A stretch of 39,174 nt of DNA, from the NCBI GenBank assembly GCA_016212505.1, contig JACRGB010000002.1, forward strand, positions 1 through 39,174, given 5' to 3'. Both the position numbers and the translations under genes were made by a program. The stretch's first letter is position 1; the number at the start of each line of letters is the position of its first letter. A model generated the notes under the pieces. It searched no databases, was not told the DNA's origin, and saw nothing but the letters and a program-made list of their open reading frames with translations. Shown piece after piece: positions 17,609 to 25,128 of this stretch. Origin of the DNA: Microcaldota archaeon (GTDB lineage Archaea > Micrarchaeota > Micrarchaeia > Anstonellales > Bilamarchaeaceae).

Positions 17609-18670
17609 ATGGATTTGAAACAATTAAGAAATAGGATTGACGGTATTGACGCACAGCTCATTGATTTGCTAAATAACCGTATGGAACTGGCACTTCAGAC
17701 AAGAAAATTAAAAAAAGAAACAACTGACCCGGTCAGGGAGGGCGAAGTGCTAAAGGCAGTAGGCAAAAGGTCACAGCGGTTAGTTGACCCGAAGTTCTCT
17801 GAAAAAGTGTTCAAGGAGATAATAACCGAATCAAAAAGACTACAGGATAACACGCAAAAGCTTGCCGGTTTCCAGGGGGAGCATGGCGCGTACAGTGAAA
17901 TGGCAATAAGAAATTATGATGAAAAGTTAATTCCAATTCCATGCAATACTTTCGAGGAAGTATTCGAAGGAGTGGAAAGCGGGCAATTAGATTTGGGAAT
18001 TGTTCCGGTTGAAAACTCACTAGGTGGGTCAGTTGATCAGGTCAATGATTTGCTCATAGAAACTAATCTCAAAATAATTGGAGAAATTGATTTACCAATA
18101 CATCATTGCCTTCTTGCAACTCCGCAAACTGACTATCGGGACATAAAGTCAGTATATTCCCATCCTCAGGCACTTTCACAATGCCGAGGTTTTATTAGCA
18201 GAAATAAGCTTGAAGCAAGGCAGTACTATGATACCGCAGGCGCTGCAAGGATGGTTGCGAAGGAGCAGCCTAAGGGCGGAGCAGCCATTGGAAGCAGGTT
18301 ATGCGCGGAGATCTACGATCTCGAAGTGTTGAAGGAAAATATTGAAGATCTTGGATCGAATACTACCAGGTTCGTAGTTATTTCAAAAACTCCAATTGAA
18401 AGTGGCCAAATCGGAAACAAATGCTCTTTGGCATTTTCAACTTTGCACAAGCCGGGTGCATTATTTGGCGTGATAAAGTTATTTTACGAGGCGAAAGTCA
18501 ACCTGACAAGGATAGAATCAAGACCAATTCCAAAAGATCCAGGCAAATTTGCATTCTTGGTTGATTTTGAAGGCTCAACGAGCGATCAGAAGGTTTCCGA
18601 ATTGTTGATTAAGGTGAAGGAAGAAACAGCGATGCTCAAGTTATTGGGTTGCTACAAGGTTAAGGCCTAA
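17609..18670 (+). CDS. pheA: Chorismate mutase-prephenate dehydratase
   Basis: A 353-residue bifunctional enzyme turning chorismate into phenylpyruvate. Residues 1-80 are an AroQ-type chorismate mutase (LRNRIDGIDAQLIDLLNNRM, then the LQTRKLKKE helix). Residues of about 88-265 are prephenate dehydratase, with FQGEHGAYSE, VPVENSLGGSV, SHPQALSQCRGF and the catalytic-region NTTRFVVI. The C-terminus is an ACT domain with HKPGALFGVIKLF and ESRPIPKDPG, the known phenylalanine feedback site. ATG 17609 follows GAAGGTG; the GTG at 17600 is less likely. The mutase domain would also supply prephenate to the neighbouring TyrA, which lacks one. Confidence 0.95.
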   Translation: MDLKQLRNRIDGIDAQLIDLLNNRMELALQTRKLKKETTDPVREGEVLKAVGKRSQRLVDPKFSEKVFKEIITESKRLQDNTQKLAGFQGEHGAYSEMAIRNYDEKLIPIPCNTFEEVFEGVESGQLDLGIVPVENSLGGSVDQVNDLLIETNLKIIGEIDLPIHHCLLATPQTDYRDIKSVYSHPQALSQCRGFISRNKLEARQYYDTAGAARMVAKEQPKGGAAIGSRLCAEIYDLEVLKENIEDLGSNTTRFVVISKTPIESGQIGNKCSLAFSTLHKPGALFGVIKLFYEAKVNLTRIESRPIPKDPGKFAFLVDFEGSTSDQKVSELLIKVKEETAMLKLLGCYKVKA

Positions 18671-18709
18671 TGAAGTGGAAAGAAACAAGAATCAGATGAG
18701 GTGTCAAAC

Positions 18710-19486
18710 ATGAAGATCGCGGTAATAGGTGCTGGAAAAATGGGCTCATGGCTAGCAAGCGAACTGACAAAAACAAATCAGGTAGCAGTCTACGATAATG
18801 ACAACTCAAAAGCAAAATCAGTAGCTGACGCAGTTGTCCTAGATTCCTTGGAGCAGTTGATGCAGTTCAAGCCAGAACTTCTGATAAACGCAGTAAGCCT
18901 TCAGCATACGGTAAGTGCGTTTGAAGAAATAGTAAAACACTTGCCTAAAGAGACGGTAATCTCAGATATTGCATCGATCAAAGGAAACGTATCCGAATTC
19001 TACAAGAAATCTGGCTTTCGGTTTGTTTCAACTCATCCGATGTTCGGGCCAACACACGCAAGGATGAATATGCTTGCAGGGCAGAACGCCATTATCATAA
19101 ACGAGTCAGACAAACAAATAGCGGAATTTTTCAGGATATTCTATTCTGGTCTTGGTCTTGGTGTTTTTGATTATTCATTTGACGAGCACGATAAGATGAT
19201 GGCCTACTCATTATCCACACCATTCTCTGCATCATTGGTTTTTGCAGCATGTGTCGATAAAACGGCAGTGCCTGGAACTAATTTCGCAAAACATATGGCT
19301 TTGGCAAAAGGATTGCTTGGTGAAGATGATCATTTGCTTGCAGAAGTTTTATTCAACAAGTACTCTTTGCCGGAACTCGAAAAGATAACTAACAAGATTG
19401 AATTCCTCAAGCATGTTATTAAGGCAAAGGATTTTGAAGAAGCAAAACGTTTCTTCGATAAGCTTAGGAAAAATATTGGCGAGTAA
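18710..19486 (+). CDS. tyrA: Prephenate dehydrogenase
   Basis: Oxidatively decarboxylates prephenate (or arogenate) towards tyrosine. The 258-residue protein opens with a dinucleotide fold, IAVIGAGKMGSWLASEL, and has SDIASIKG, the active-site-like STHPMFGP, and a helical C-terminal dimer domain. The specific substrate cannot be told from sequence here. There is no mutase or ACT domain. ATG 18710 is chosen because GAGGTG lies 6-7 bases upstream; the in-frame GTG at 18701 is part of that site. A 39-base gap separates it from pheA. Confidence 0.9.
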   Translation: MKIAVIGAGKMGSWLASELTKTNQVAVYDNDNSKAKSVADAVVLDSLEQLMQFKPELLINAVSLQHTVSAFEEIVKHLPKETVISDIASIKGNVSEFYKKSGFRFVSTHPMFGPTHARMNMLAGQNAIIINESDKQIAEFFRIFYSGLGLGVFDYSFDEHDKMMAYSLSTPFSASLVFAACVDKTAVPGTNFAKHMALAKGLLGEDDHLLAEVLFNKYSLPELEKITNKIEFLKHVIKAKDFEEAKRFFDKLRKNIGE

Positions 19487-19505
19487 ATAGGATGAAGGTA
19501 GAAAA

Positions 19506-19973
19506 ATGGTTAAGATCAGAAAATTCAAGAAAGAAGATGCACTAAAAGTGGCTAAGCTCATAAAGATCACGTTATACGCAATAAATGCAAAATTTTATCC
19601 AAAACGAATAATAGAAAATATTGCCAACGAGTATTCTGCTACTGGCCTTGAAAATAAAATGAAAACAAGGACCATTTTTGTCGCCACCATTGGCTACAAA
19701 ATTATCGGCACAGCCCAGTTGACCAAAGATGGTTGGATTTGCGCAACATTTACCCATCCAGATCATCAAAACCAGGGAGTTGGAACTAAGCTTTTGAGAA
19801 CACTCGAGCAAGCTGCAAAAAAACAGAATTTTGATGCTCTTCGTTCACGTAGCGCCATAAACTCAGTAGAATTCTACAAACATCTGGGTTTTAGAGTTGT
19901 CAAGTTGGTAACAACTAAAGAAGCTGGAAAGACCTATAGAATCATAAAAAAGTTGGGGTTAAAAAATGGTTAA
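19506..19973 (+). CDS. GNAT-family N-acetyltransferase
   Basis: A 155-residue acetyl-CoA-dependent acyltransferase. The acetyl-CoA loop is clear in HPDHQNQGVGTKLLRTLE, followed by SAINSVEFYKHLGF, the standard GNAT ending. The substrate is unknown. It sits between tyrA and the aminotransferase and overlaps the latter by 8 bases, so it is transcribed and probably translated with the aromatic pathway. It may act on an amino acid or a protein in that pathway, but this is only context. Confidence 0.88.
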   Translation: MVKIRKFKKEDALKVAKLIKITLYAINAKFYPKRIIENIANEYSATGLENKMKTRTIFVATIGYKIIGTAQLTKDGWICATFTHPDHQNQGVGTKLLRTLEQAAKKQNFDALRSRSAINSVEFYKHLGFRVVKLVTTKEAGKTYRIIKKLGLKNG

Positions 19974-21015
19974 CTTCTACGAACTTGCTGAAAAAGCTCT
20001 GGAACTTGAACGAAGCGGAAAGAAACTAATTAGGCTGAATGTCGGGGATAGCAACCTCCCAACGCCTAAATGCGCAGTAGATGCTGCAACAATTAGCATG
20101 AAAAAAACAAAATCTGGATATGTTTCTGCGGCAGGGATAATGGAGTTTCGGGAAAAAATAGCAAATCGGGAAGGATGTGAAGTCGGGAATGTTGTTGTCG
20201 GATCAGGCTCAAAACCCCTACTCTATGGCCTGGTGAGTATTTTATGCAAGACTGGTGACGCAGTTGCTTTTCCAGACCCCTATTGGCCGGCATATGAATT
20301 GATTTGCAAGCAGCTTGGGTTGAGATATGAAAATATCAAAACAAATATGGAAAACCGATGGAATTTCAATTCAGTAAATTTGGAACAAATTAAGCTCCTA
20401 ATGATCTGCAACCCGCTCAACCCTACGAGTACGGTTTATCCAGAGGAACTAATAAAAAAAACGATCGAAGAGGCAGCCCGAAAAGATATTCCGGTAATTT
20501 TGGATGAGGCATACAAGGACCTTGCGTTTAAGAAAATTCCAAGATACACAGGGGACAACGTAATACGGGTGAGGTCATTCTCAAAAGAATTCAACATGGA
20601 AGGATGGCGGCTGGGGTATGCTATTGCTTCGAAAGAAATTGTAAAGAAGATGATTTCATTTAACCAGATAACCACGACCTGCACTCCTGAGTTTATCCAA
20701 AGAGCGGGCATTGCCTGCCTAGATAATGAATTGGAAATAGTTGAGAGTAATAGGGCAATTTGGAAGGAGAGGGCAAAAGTTGCATCAGCTGAACTAAAAA
20801 AAGCAGGATTTGAATTTGCTGAACCAGAATCCGGGATTTATATCTTTGCTACGCACAAAAAAATAACTGATTCAGGAAAATATGCAGTGGAGTTACTTGA
20901 AAAAGAAGGAGCAGTAGTTGCGCCGGGAACCGGGTTCGGGGACCATAAAAAATTCGTGCGGATTTGCTTGAACCAAGAACCTGAGACTCTAAGGCAAGCA
21001 ATTTCAAGAATGTGA
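19966..21015 (+). CDS. Class I/II aminotransferase, probably for aromatic amino acids
   Basis: A 349-residue PLP enzyme of fold type I. Visible are LNVGDSNLPTP at the start, GSGSKPLLYG, CNPLNPTST, DEAYKDL, the PLP lysine in SFSKEFNMEGWRLGY, and the carboxylate-binding Arg in FVRICL near the end. Being last in the operon after pheA and tyrA, it most likely converts phenylpyruvate and hydroxyphenylpyruvate to Phe and Tyr (inference from position). It is shorter than many aspartate aminotransferases at the N-terminus, as in several archaeal forms. Confidence 0.88.
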   Translation: MVNFYELAEKALELERSGKKLIRLNVGDSNLPTPKCAVDAATISMKKTKSGYVSAAGIMEFREKIANREGCEVGNVVVGSGSKPLLYGLVSILCKTGDAVAFPDPYWPAYELICKQLGLRYENIKTNMENRWNFNSVNLEQIKLLMICNPLNPTSTVYPEELIKKTIEEAARKDIPVILDEAYKDLAFKKIPRYTGDNVIRVRSFSKEFNMEGWRLGYAIASKEIVKKMISFNQITTTCTPEFIQRAGIACLDNELEIVESNRAIWKERAKVASAELKKAGFEFAEPESGIYIFATHKKITDSGKYAVELLEKEGAVVAPGTGFGDHKKFVRICLNQEPETLRQAISRM

Positions 21016-21052
21016 AAAGCGCGAGTAATTTAACCGACCAGAGGGGTTTAAA

Positions 21053-21364
21053 CTATTGTCCGATTTGATCACTTTGTTTTGCATGGCTATCCAAAGTATC
21101 TACTAGTGGCTTGACCCAACCATAGTTTGACCTGGGCATATCAGTAGTATTATTGGGAGCCCTAATGGTCATCGGTGTTTGGGGGGTCCTTGGTTTACTG
21201 CATTCTCCAAGAAGTCCTGCACCTGCAGATAGAATAGTGATAGTAGCAAGCGAGGCAAATAAGCGATTGGAGTGCCGATCAGTAGAGAGCGGGATGCCAA
21301 AAAGGCCTCGGGGTTCAACTGGAGAATCGCTTCTGGTAGTAGACAAATTGGTTCTTTTATTCAT
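21053..21364 (-). CDS. Small secreted or lipoprotein-like protein
   Basis: A 103-residue protein of unknown function. A polar 40-residue N-terminus precedes a hydrophobic stretch (LFASLATITILSAGAGLLG) and then Glu-Cys, a degenerate lipobox. The remaining 45 residues are polar. GGTGAG lies 5-6 bases ahead of the ATG and an AT-rich TATA-like stretch lies further upstream, which supports this strand over the overlapping plus-strand frame. The layout resembles the N-terminus of the protein at 1407-2234. Convergent with the aminotransferase gene, 37 bases after its stop. Confidence 0.6.
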   Translation of the reverse strand: MNKRTNLSTTRSDSPVEPRGLFGIPLSTDRHSNRLFASLATITILSAGAGLLGECSKPRTPQTPMTIRAPNNTTDMPRSNYGWVKPLVDTLDSHAKQSDQIGQ

Positions 21365-21499
21365 AATCTCACCTATAAATATTACAATCGATATATTAAA
21401 TCTTCTCTTTCATCCATTTGTAACGACTTGGGGGGTTTGGAAAATAGAAAAAAGGTTTGCCCAGACACCCTTAAAAAACTGAGCAGGGAGAGCAAATAG

Positions 21500-24256
21500 A
21501 TGGCACTTAGGCAAACCTCATTAGCACAACAAAAAGTAGCTGCATATGTTATGCTAGCGGAGAAAAGCGAAGGCCTATGGAACGGGCTCATTGTTTTTCT
21601 TGGTGCTTTGTTTCTGCTTGGCGCATTTCCATTTTATCCGCTTCCAATTGTATTCGGTTTAGCATTACTATGCGGGATTGTCGCTTCAAGAAACCCGCCA
21701 ATAGCAATAATATTAGGAGCATTGCTTGCATTCCCGGCAATATTATATCAATCGCCATTTTTTGGCTGGGTTTACCTGGTAATGTTCTCGATACTTTTAT
21801 TTGAAGTATTCGAAAACTGGATGATTATAGCAACATTGGAAATGCTTGTGCTCGCGCCTTTTGCCTTTAGAAGTTTCTCGCTATCCGGATGGATAACAAT
21901 ACTTGGAATGACAGCTGGCGCGCTTTATTTTGGTTCAAGAAAAAATATCGCAATTGCACTTCCTGCAGTTGTGCTTATACTTTTGCTATCTTCGATATGG
22001 GGAGTACAAAATACAGCATATATGCCACTTAATCTCAAACTCTATCAGCCTGGGATGGATGAATTGAAAATTACAAAAACCGTGGTTGGTATTGAAGAAG
22101 TAATACCAAAAACGATCGGATCATTTGCTGAGTTTCTGAGTTTTAAAAGCTTAGGAAGCATATTCAACGCAATAGGAGCAATTGGTGATAATCTCATTAG
22201 TCTTGCCATAAACGATACCTTAATTGCCCAGTTAATTATCTGGGCCGCTACACTTTATCTTATTGCATCTCTTTCTATAGGAAAAGGAAGATTTAATCAA
22301 CTAAAATCATCTTTGCCACTTTTGCTCCTAGGTGCAGTGTATTATGGGATATACCTATTTTACAAAATACCATTTAAGATAGAATTTGCAGGGGGAATTA
22401 TCTTCACAATAGTTTTCTTAGGAATTCTGGAGCAAGTAGGAATAACAATAAGCAGGGAATCTGAAATTGAAAGAAAAGAAAAGATGAAATCATACGGAAA
22501 ATTCGGAATGAGTGACATTTCGCTTTCTGGTTCTGAAAAATCAATGAAGGATGTCGGTGGTTATGAAGATGTCAAGGAAGAATTACGCAGCGCAATTATG
22601 CTCCCTCTGGATAAGAAAGAAATAGCCTACACTTATGGGATAAAGCCGCCAAGTGGAATCTTACTCTTTGGTCCACCAGGTACGGGTAAAACCATGCTGA
22701 TGAGGGCGCTTGCAAAAGAATTACGGTATAATTTTGTTGAAGTGCGATGCTCGCAGATTTTATCCCAGTGGTATGGCGAATCAGAAAAAAATGTAGCAGA
22801 AGTTTTTGTAAATGCCCGAAAAAATGCGCCCACAATATTATTCTTTGATGAAATAGATAGCATAGCAAAGCAAAGAAACTCAGATAGCATTGATGAAGTT
22901 GGGCCGCGGGTCTTGACGACACTTTTGCAGGAAATGGATGGAGCCTCAAAATCAAAAGCAACTGTAATGGTTGTTGGCGCGACAAACATGCCACAGGAAC
23001 TGGACCATGCAATCATGCGGCCGGGTAGGTTCGATAAGATAATTTACATGCACCTTCCGGACTTTGATGCTAGAAAGGCAATATTTGCAGTTGATATGAA
23101 AGGGCTGCCTCTGGAAGAAAATATTGATTTGGATAAATTAGCAAGAAAAACTGAAAGGTTCTCAGGTGCAGACATAAAGAATATCGTTGAGGAAACGAAA
23201 CGGTTTGCAGCTAAAGAGGCTGCGGCTAAAGGAGTGGTTATACCGCTGACTATGGAGCATTTCCTTGAAGTTATTGCACAGATAAAGCCAAGCACGGCCC
23301 TTGCACAATTAGAACAATATGAGCAGTTTAAGATGGATTTTGAGCGAAGCGTAGGGACGCAGCAGCAGAAAAAAGAAGACGAAGGCGAGCGAATAAAGTG
23401 GGAAGATGTTGCTGGCCTGGGCCAGGTTAAAAAAACGTTGCTTGAAGCCATTCAGCTTCCTTTACTTTATGAGAAAGAAATGAAAGACCTCAAAGTCAAG
23501 CCATACAAGGGATTATTGTTGTTCGGTCCTCCGGGTACTGGTAAAACCCTGATTGTCAAGGCTGCTTGCAACGAGTTAAAGGCAAGCTTCCAAACCCTTA
23601 GTGGCGCAGAACTAATGAAAAAAGGATATACCCAGGCAGTCACGATAATTAAAGAGACATTCAACCGAGCTAGAGAGAATGCTCCTGCGATACTTTTTGT
23701 GGATGAAATTGAAACTTTTGCCCCAGCTAGGGGCGGCGCAAGTTCCGAAATACTTGGGCAGTTTTTGACCGAACTTGATGGGGTTAAGGAATTGAAAGGG
23801 GTAGTCATTATTGCAGCAACCAACAAACCATCCCTGCTTGATCCAGCGATCCTACGACCGGGAAGATTTGATAAGATATTTTACATCCCGCCACCTTCTG
23901 CAGCAGATCGGGCCGAGATATTCAGGATACACCTTGGGCAGTTTGCAAAGGCAGTTGATCTGGGCATACTAGCCGAAGCGGCCGAAGGTTTTAGCGGGGC
24001 AGATATTGCAGCAATAGCCCAGGACCTTAAGATGGAAGCATTGAGGGGCAAAATCTCTGGCAAGGAATTTAAGGCAACTACAGAAAGGCTTCTGAAGATG
24101 ATCAAAAAGAGAAGGCCTTCAATAACATCTGGATTGCTTGCTGAATACCGATCATTTATTGATAGTTATGGTGAGCGTGGCGGAGATGATGGAGAGGAAG
24201 AAAGCGAAGAACCATCAAAAGGAAAGAAAGCGCCACCGGATACACATTATCGATGA
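21500..24256 (+). CDS. Membrane-anchored tandem AAA ATPase, Cdc48-like
   Basis: A 918-residue protein. Residues 1 to about 325 form nine or ten hydrophobic segments, with a polar loop of about 85 residues before the last three. Two AAA modules follow. D1 has Walker A GPPGTGKT at about residue 391, WYGESEKNV, Walker B ILFFDEID at about 449 and RPGRFDK. D2 has GPPGTGKT at about 676, Walker B ILFVDEIE at about 731 and RPGRFDK. D2 lacks the GESE-type pore loop (AELMKKGYTQAV instead), so its pore contacts differ. The N-terminal substrate-binding domain of ordinary Cdc48 is absent, replaced by the membrane part. A charged C-tail follows. A role in membrane protein extraction or quality control is inferred. 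Confidence 0.9.
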   Translation: MALRQTSLAQQKVAAYVMLAEKSEGLWNGLIVFLGALFLLGAFPFYPLPIVFGLALLCGIVASRNPPIAIILGALLAFPAILYQSPFFGWVYLVMFSILLFEVFENWMIIATLEMLVLAPFAFRSFSLSGWITILGMTAGALYFGSRKNIAIALPAVVLILLLSSIWGVQNTAYMPLNLKLYQPGMDELKITKTVVGIEEVIPKTIGSFAEFLSFKSLGSIFNAIGAIGDNLISLAINDTLIAQLIIWAATLYLIASLSIGKGRFNQLKSSLPLLLLGAVYYGIYLFYKIPFKIEFAGGIIFTIVFLGILEQVGITISRESEIERKEKMKSYGKFGMSDISLSGSEKSMKDVGGYEDVKEELRSAIMLPLDKKEIAYTYGIKPPSGILLFGPPGTGKTMLMRALAKELRYNFVEVRCSQILSQWYGESEKNVAEVFVNARKNAPTILFFDEIDSIAKQRNSDSIDEVGPRVLTTLLQEMDGASKSKATVMVVGATNMPQELDHAIMRPGRFDKIIYMHLPDFDARKAIFAVDMKGLPLEENIDLDKLARKTERFSGADIKNIVEETKRFAAKEAAAKGVVIPLTMEHFLEVIAQIKPSTALAQLEQYEQFKMDFERSVGTQQQKKEDEGERIKWEDVAGLGQVKKTLLEAIQLPLLYEKEMKDLKVKPYKGLLLFGPPGTGKTLIVKAACNELKASFQTLSGAELMKKGYTQAVTIIKETFNRARENAPAILFVDEIETFAPARGGASSEILGQFLTELDGVKELKGVVIIAATNKPSLLDPAILRPGRFDKIFYIPPPSAADRAEIFRIHLGQFAKAVDLGILAEAAEGFSGADIAAIAQDLKMEALRGKISGKEFKATTERLLKMIKKRRPSITSGLLAEYRSFIDSYGERGGDDGEEESEEPSKGKKAPPDTHYR

Positions 24257-24412
24257 TTATTGGCCAACTTAACAAATCGTTCAACAAAGCCGGCAAAATA
24301 ATCTGAAAATCTTGGCGGTTCGGAAATTGCTGAGCTCAATAAAGCAAAGATAAAACTAGGGGCAGAAAATGATCCAACCTACTGGGTAGTGAAATTGCGG
24401 GAAGAATATTAA
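24253..24412 (+). pseudogene. Small gene coupled to the AAA ATPase, frameshifted
   Basis: An ATG at 24253 overlaps the AAA ATPase stop as ATGA, the usual coupled arrangement in this window, but its frame ends after 17 codons (MIIGQLNKSFNKAGKII). One base later the next frame is open to 24412 and reads like protein: SENLGGSEIAELNKAKIKLG, ending WVVKLREEY. Removing one base near 24300 would give one protein of about 53 residues. It may be a mutation, a sequence error or a +1 frameshift; family unknown. Confidence 0.4.
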
Positions 24413-24430
24413 TCGGAGAGAGGAGCAAAG

Positions 24431-24736
24431 TTATTTGGATGTGCCACAATCCGAATCCGCTGAGCAGTTATTAGTTCCAAAACCCCTAACCAAACTGCAG
24501 CTCGTGTTAATACATTCTGTATGAAATTCTGGGACAGGCCTGAAGCATTCGCATTTCTCAGTACAAATGTAAGAGTTATCACAGCCCCCTAAATCAGTAC
24601 CATCACATTGCTCTGATCCTTCCTTCTTGTTATTACCGCAGCTTTGAGACGTAGAATTATTCGAAGTTTGGGTAATACAGCCAAACAATACTAACAAAAG
24701 CAAAAAGGCAGCAATAAAGAACTTCTTTGAGGGCAT
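24431..24736 (-). CDS. Small Cys-rich lipoprotein
   Basis: A 101-residue secreted protein. The signal peptide FFIAAFLLLLVLFGC ends in a lipobox with Cys at about residue 20. After a Ser/Thr/Asn linker comes one Cys-rich unit, CGNNKKEGSEQCDGTDLGGC, and one FHTEC...SADSDC unit. The same two unit types recur in the large gene at 25129-27615, so the two share a module; it resembles the CGNG..EQCDD repeats of bacterial surface proteins. A TATA-like stretch about 27 bases before the ATG suggests a leaderless mRNA. Function unknown, probably surface binding or structure. Confidence 0.75.
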   Translation of the reverse strand: MPSKKFFIAAFLLLLVLFGCITQTSNNSTSQSCGNNKKEGSEQCDGTDLGGCDNSYICTEKCECFRPVPEFHTECINTSCSLVRGFGTNNCSADSDCGTSK

Positions 24737-24785
24737 AAGATTTTCAAGTGAATAAAATTTATATTACTATCGAAAAGGAGAAAAA

Positions 24786-25093
24786 ATGTCTGTGGTGGAC
24801 AAATACTTTCAAGAGATAAAAAATGCATCCGGTCCAATTCGCAGTAATTTTTGTTTTTATATTGGAATTTGCAAATTCCATGGCAAAAAGCTGGAAAGCT
24901 TTTTGACTGTCGTGGAGCTTTGCTCCATGGCAGGAAAGCCTTGCTTTCCTGACTGTCGCAAACGGATTGCCGTTTGCTCCACGCCAATGCTGAAAAATTT
25001 GCAAATTTTTCAACCGACGGAAACGACGAAAGAAGCGAAGGAGTCGTAGTTCATCCGGAAGGAAAAAAGAAGATTGTTGTGGGGTTAGTATGA
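24786..25093 (+). pseudogene. Small gene broken by a hairpin array
   Basis: AGGAG lies 6 bases ahead of ATG 24786, and the first 21 codons (MSVVDKYFQEIKNASGPIRS) look like normal protein. The end also looks coding but in another frame: STDGNDERSEG then VVVHPEGKKKIVVGLV, stop 25091-25093. The two frames are offset by two bases. Between them lies the run of six perfect hairpins. The 24786 frame itself ends at 25049 with unconvincing Cys-rich sequence. The likely reading is a small gene whose middle has been invaded or expanded by palindromic units. The family is not recognised. Confidence 0.45.
24863..25012. repeat. Array of six perfect inverted repeats
   Basis: In 150 bases there are six perfect hairpins. 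H1 is the palindrome TGGAATTTGCAAATTCCA (24863-24880). H2 has arms CAAAAAGCT/AGCTTTTTG (24884-24905). H3 has TGGAGC/GCTCCA (24913-24927). H4 has CAGGAAAGC/GCTTTCCTG (24931-24951). H5 has GCAAACGG/CCGTTTGC (24958-24977). H6 is a 22-base palindrome (24991-25012). H2-H3 and H4-H5 are joined by almost the same spacer, ACTGTCG. Stems differ in sequence but keep the same shape. H1 and H6 share the core AATTTGCAAATT, so they could also pair with each other and enclose the rest. Confidence 0.85.
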
Positions 25094-25128
25094 CCCTGAA
25101 GAGCAGAAATTTGTTAAATAACCAAAAA

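Noticed and set aside
21153-21482. Plus-strand frame of 109 codons opposite the small secreted protein
   Set aside because: It has no ribosome site or protein-like pattern, while the minus frame has GGTGAG, a signal-like segment and a promoter.
22596-23016. Two overlapping minus-strand frames opposite the AAA ATPase
   Set aside because: They mirror the conserved D1 AAA domain and have no independent support.
24786-25049. An intact 87-residue protein across the hairpin array
   Set aside because: After about 21 codons the sequence is dictated by palindromes, and the better C-terminus lies in another frame.
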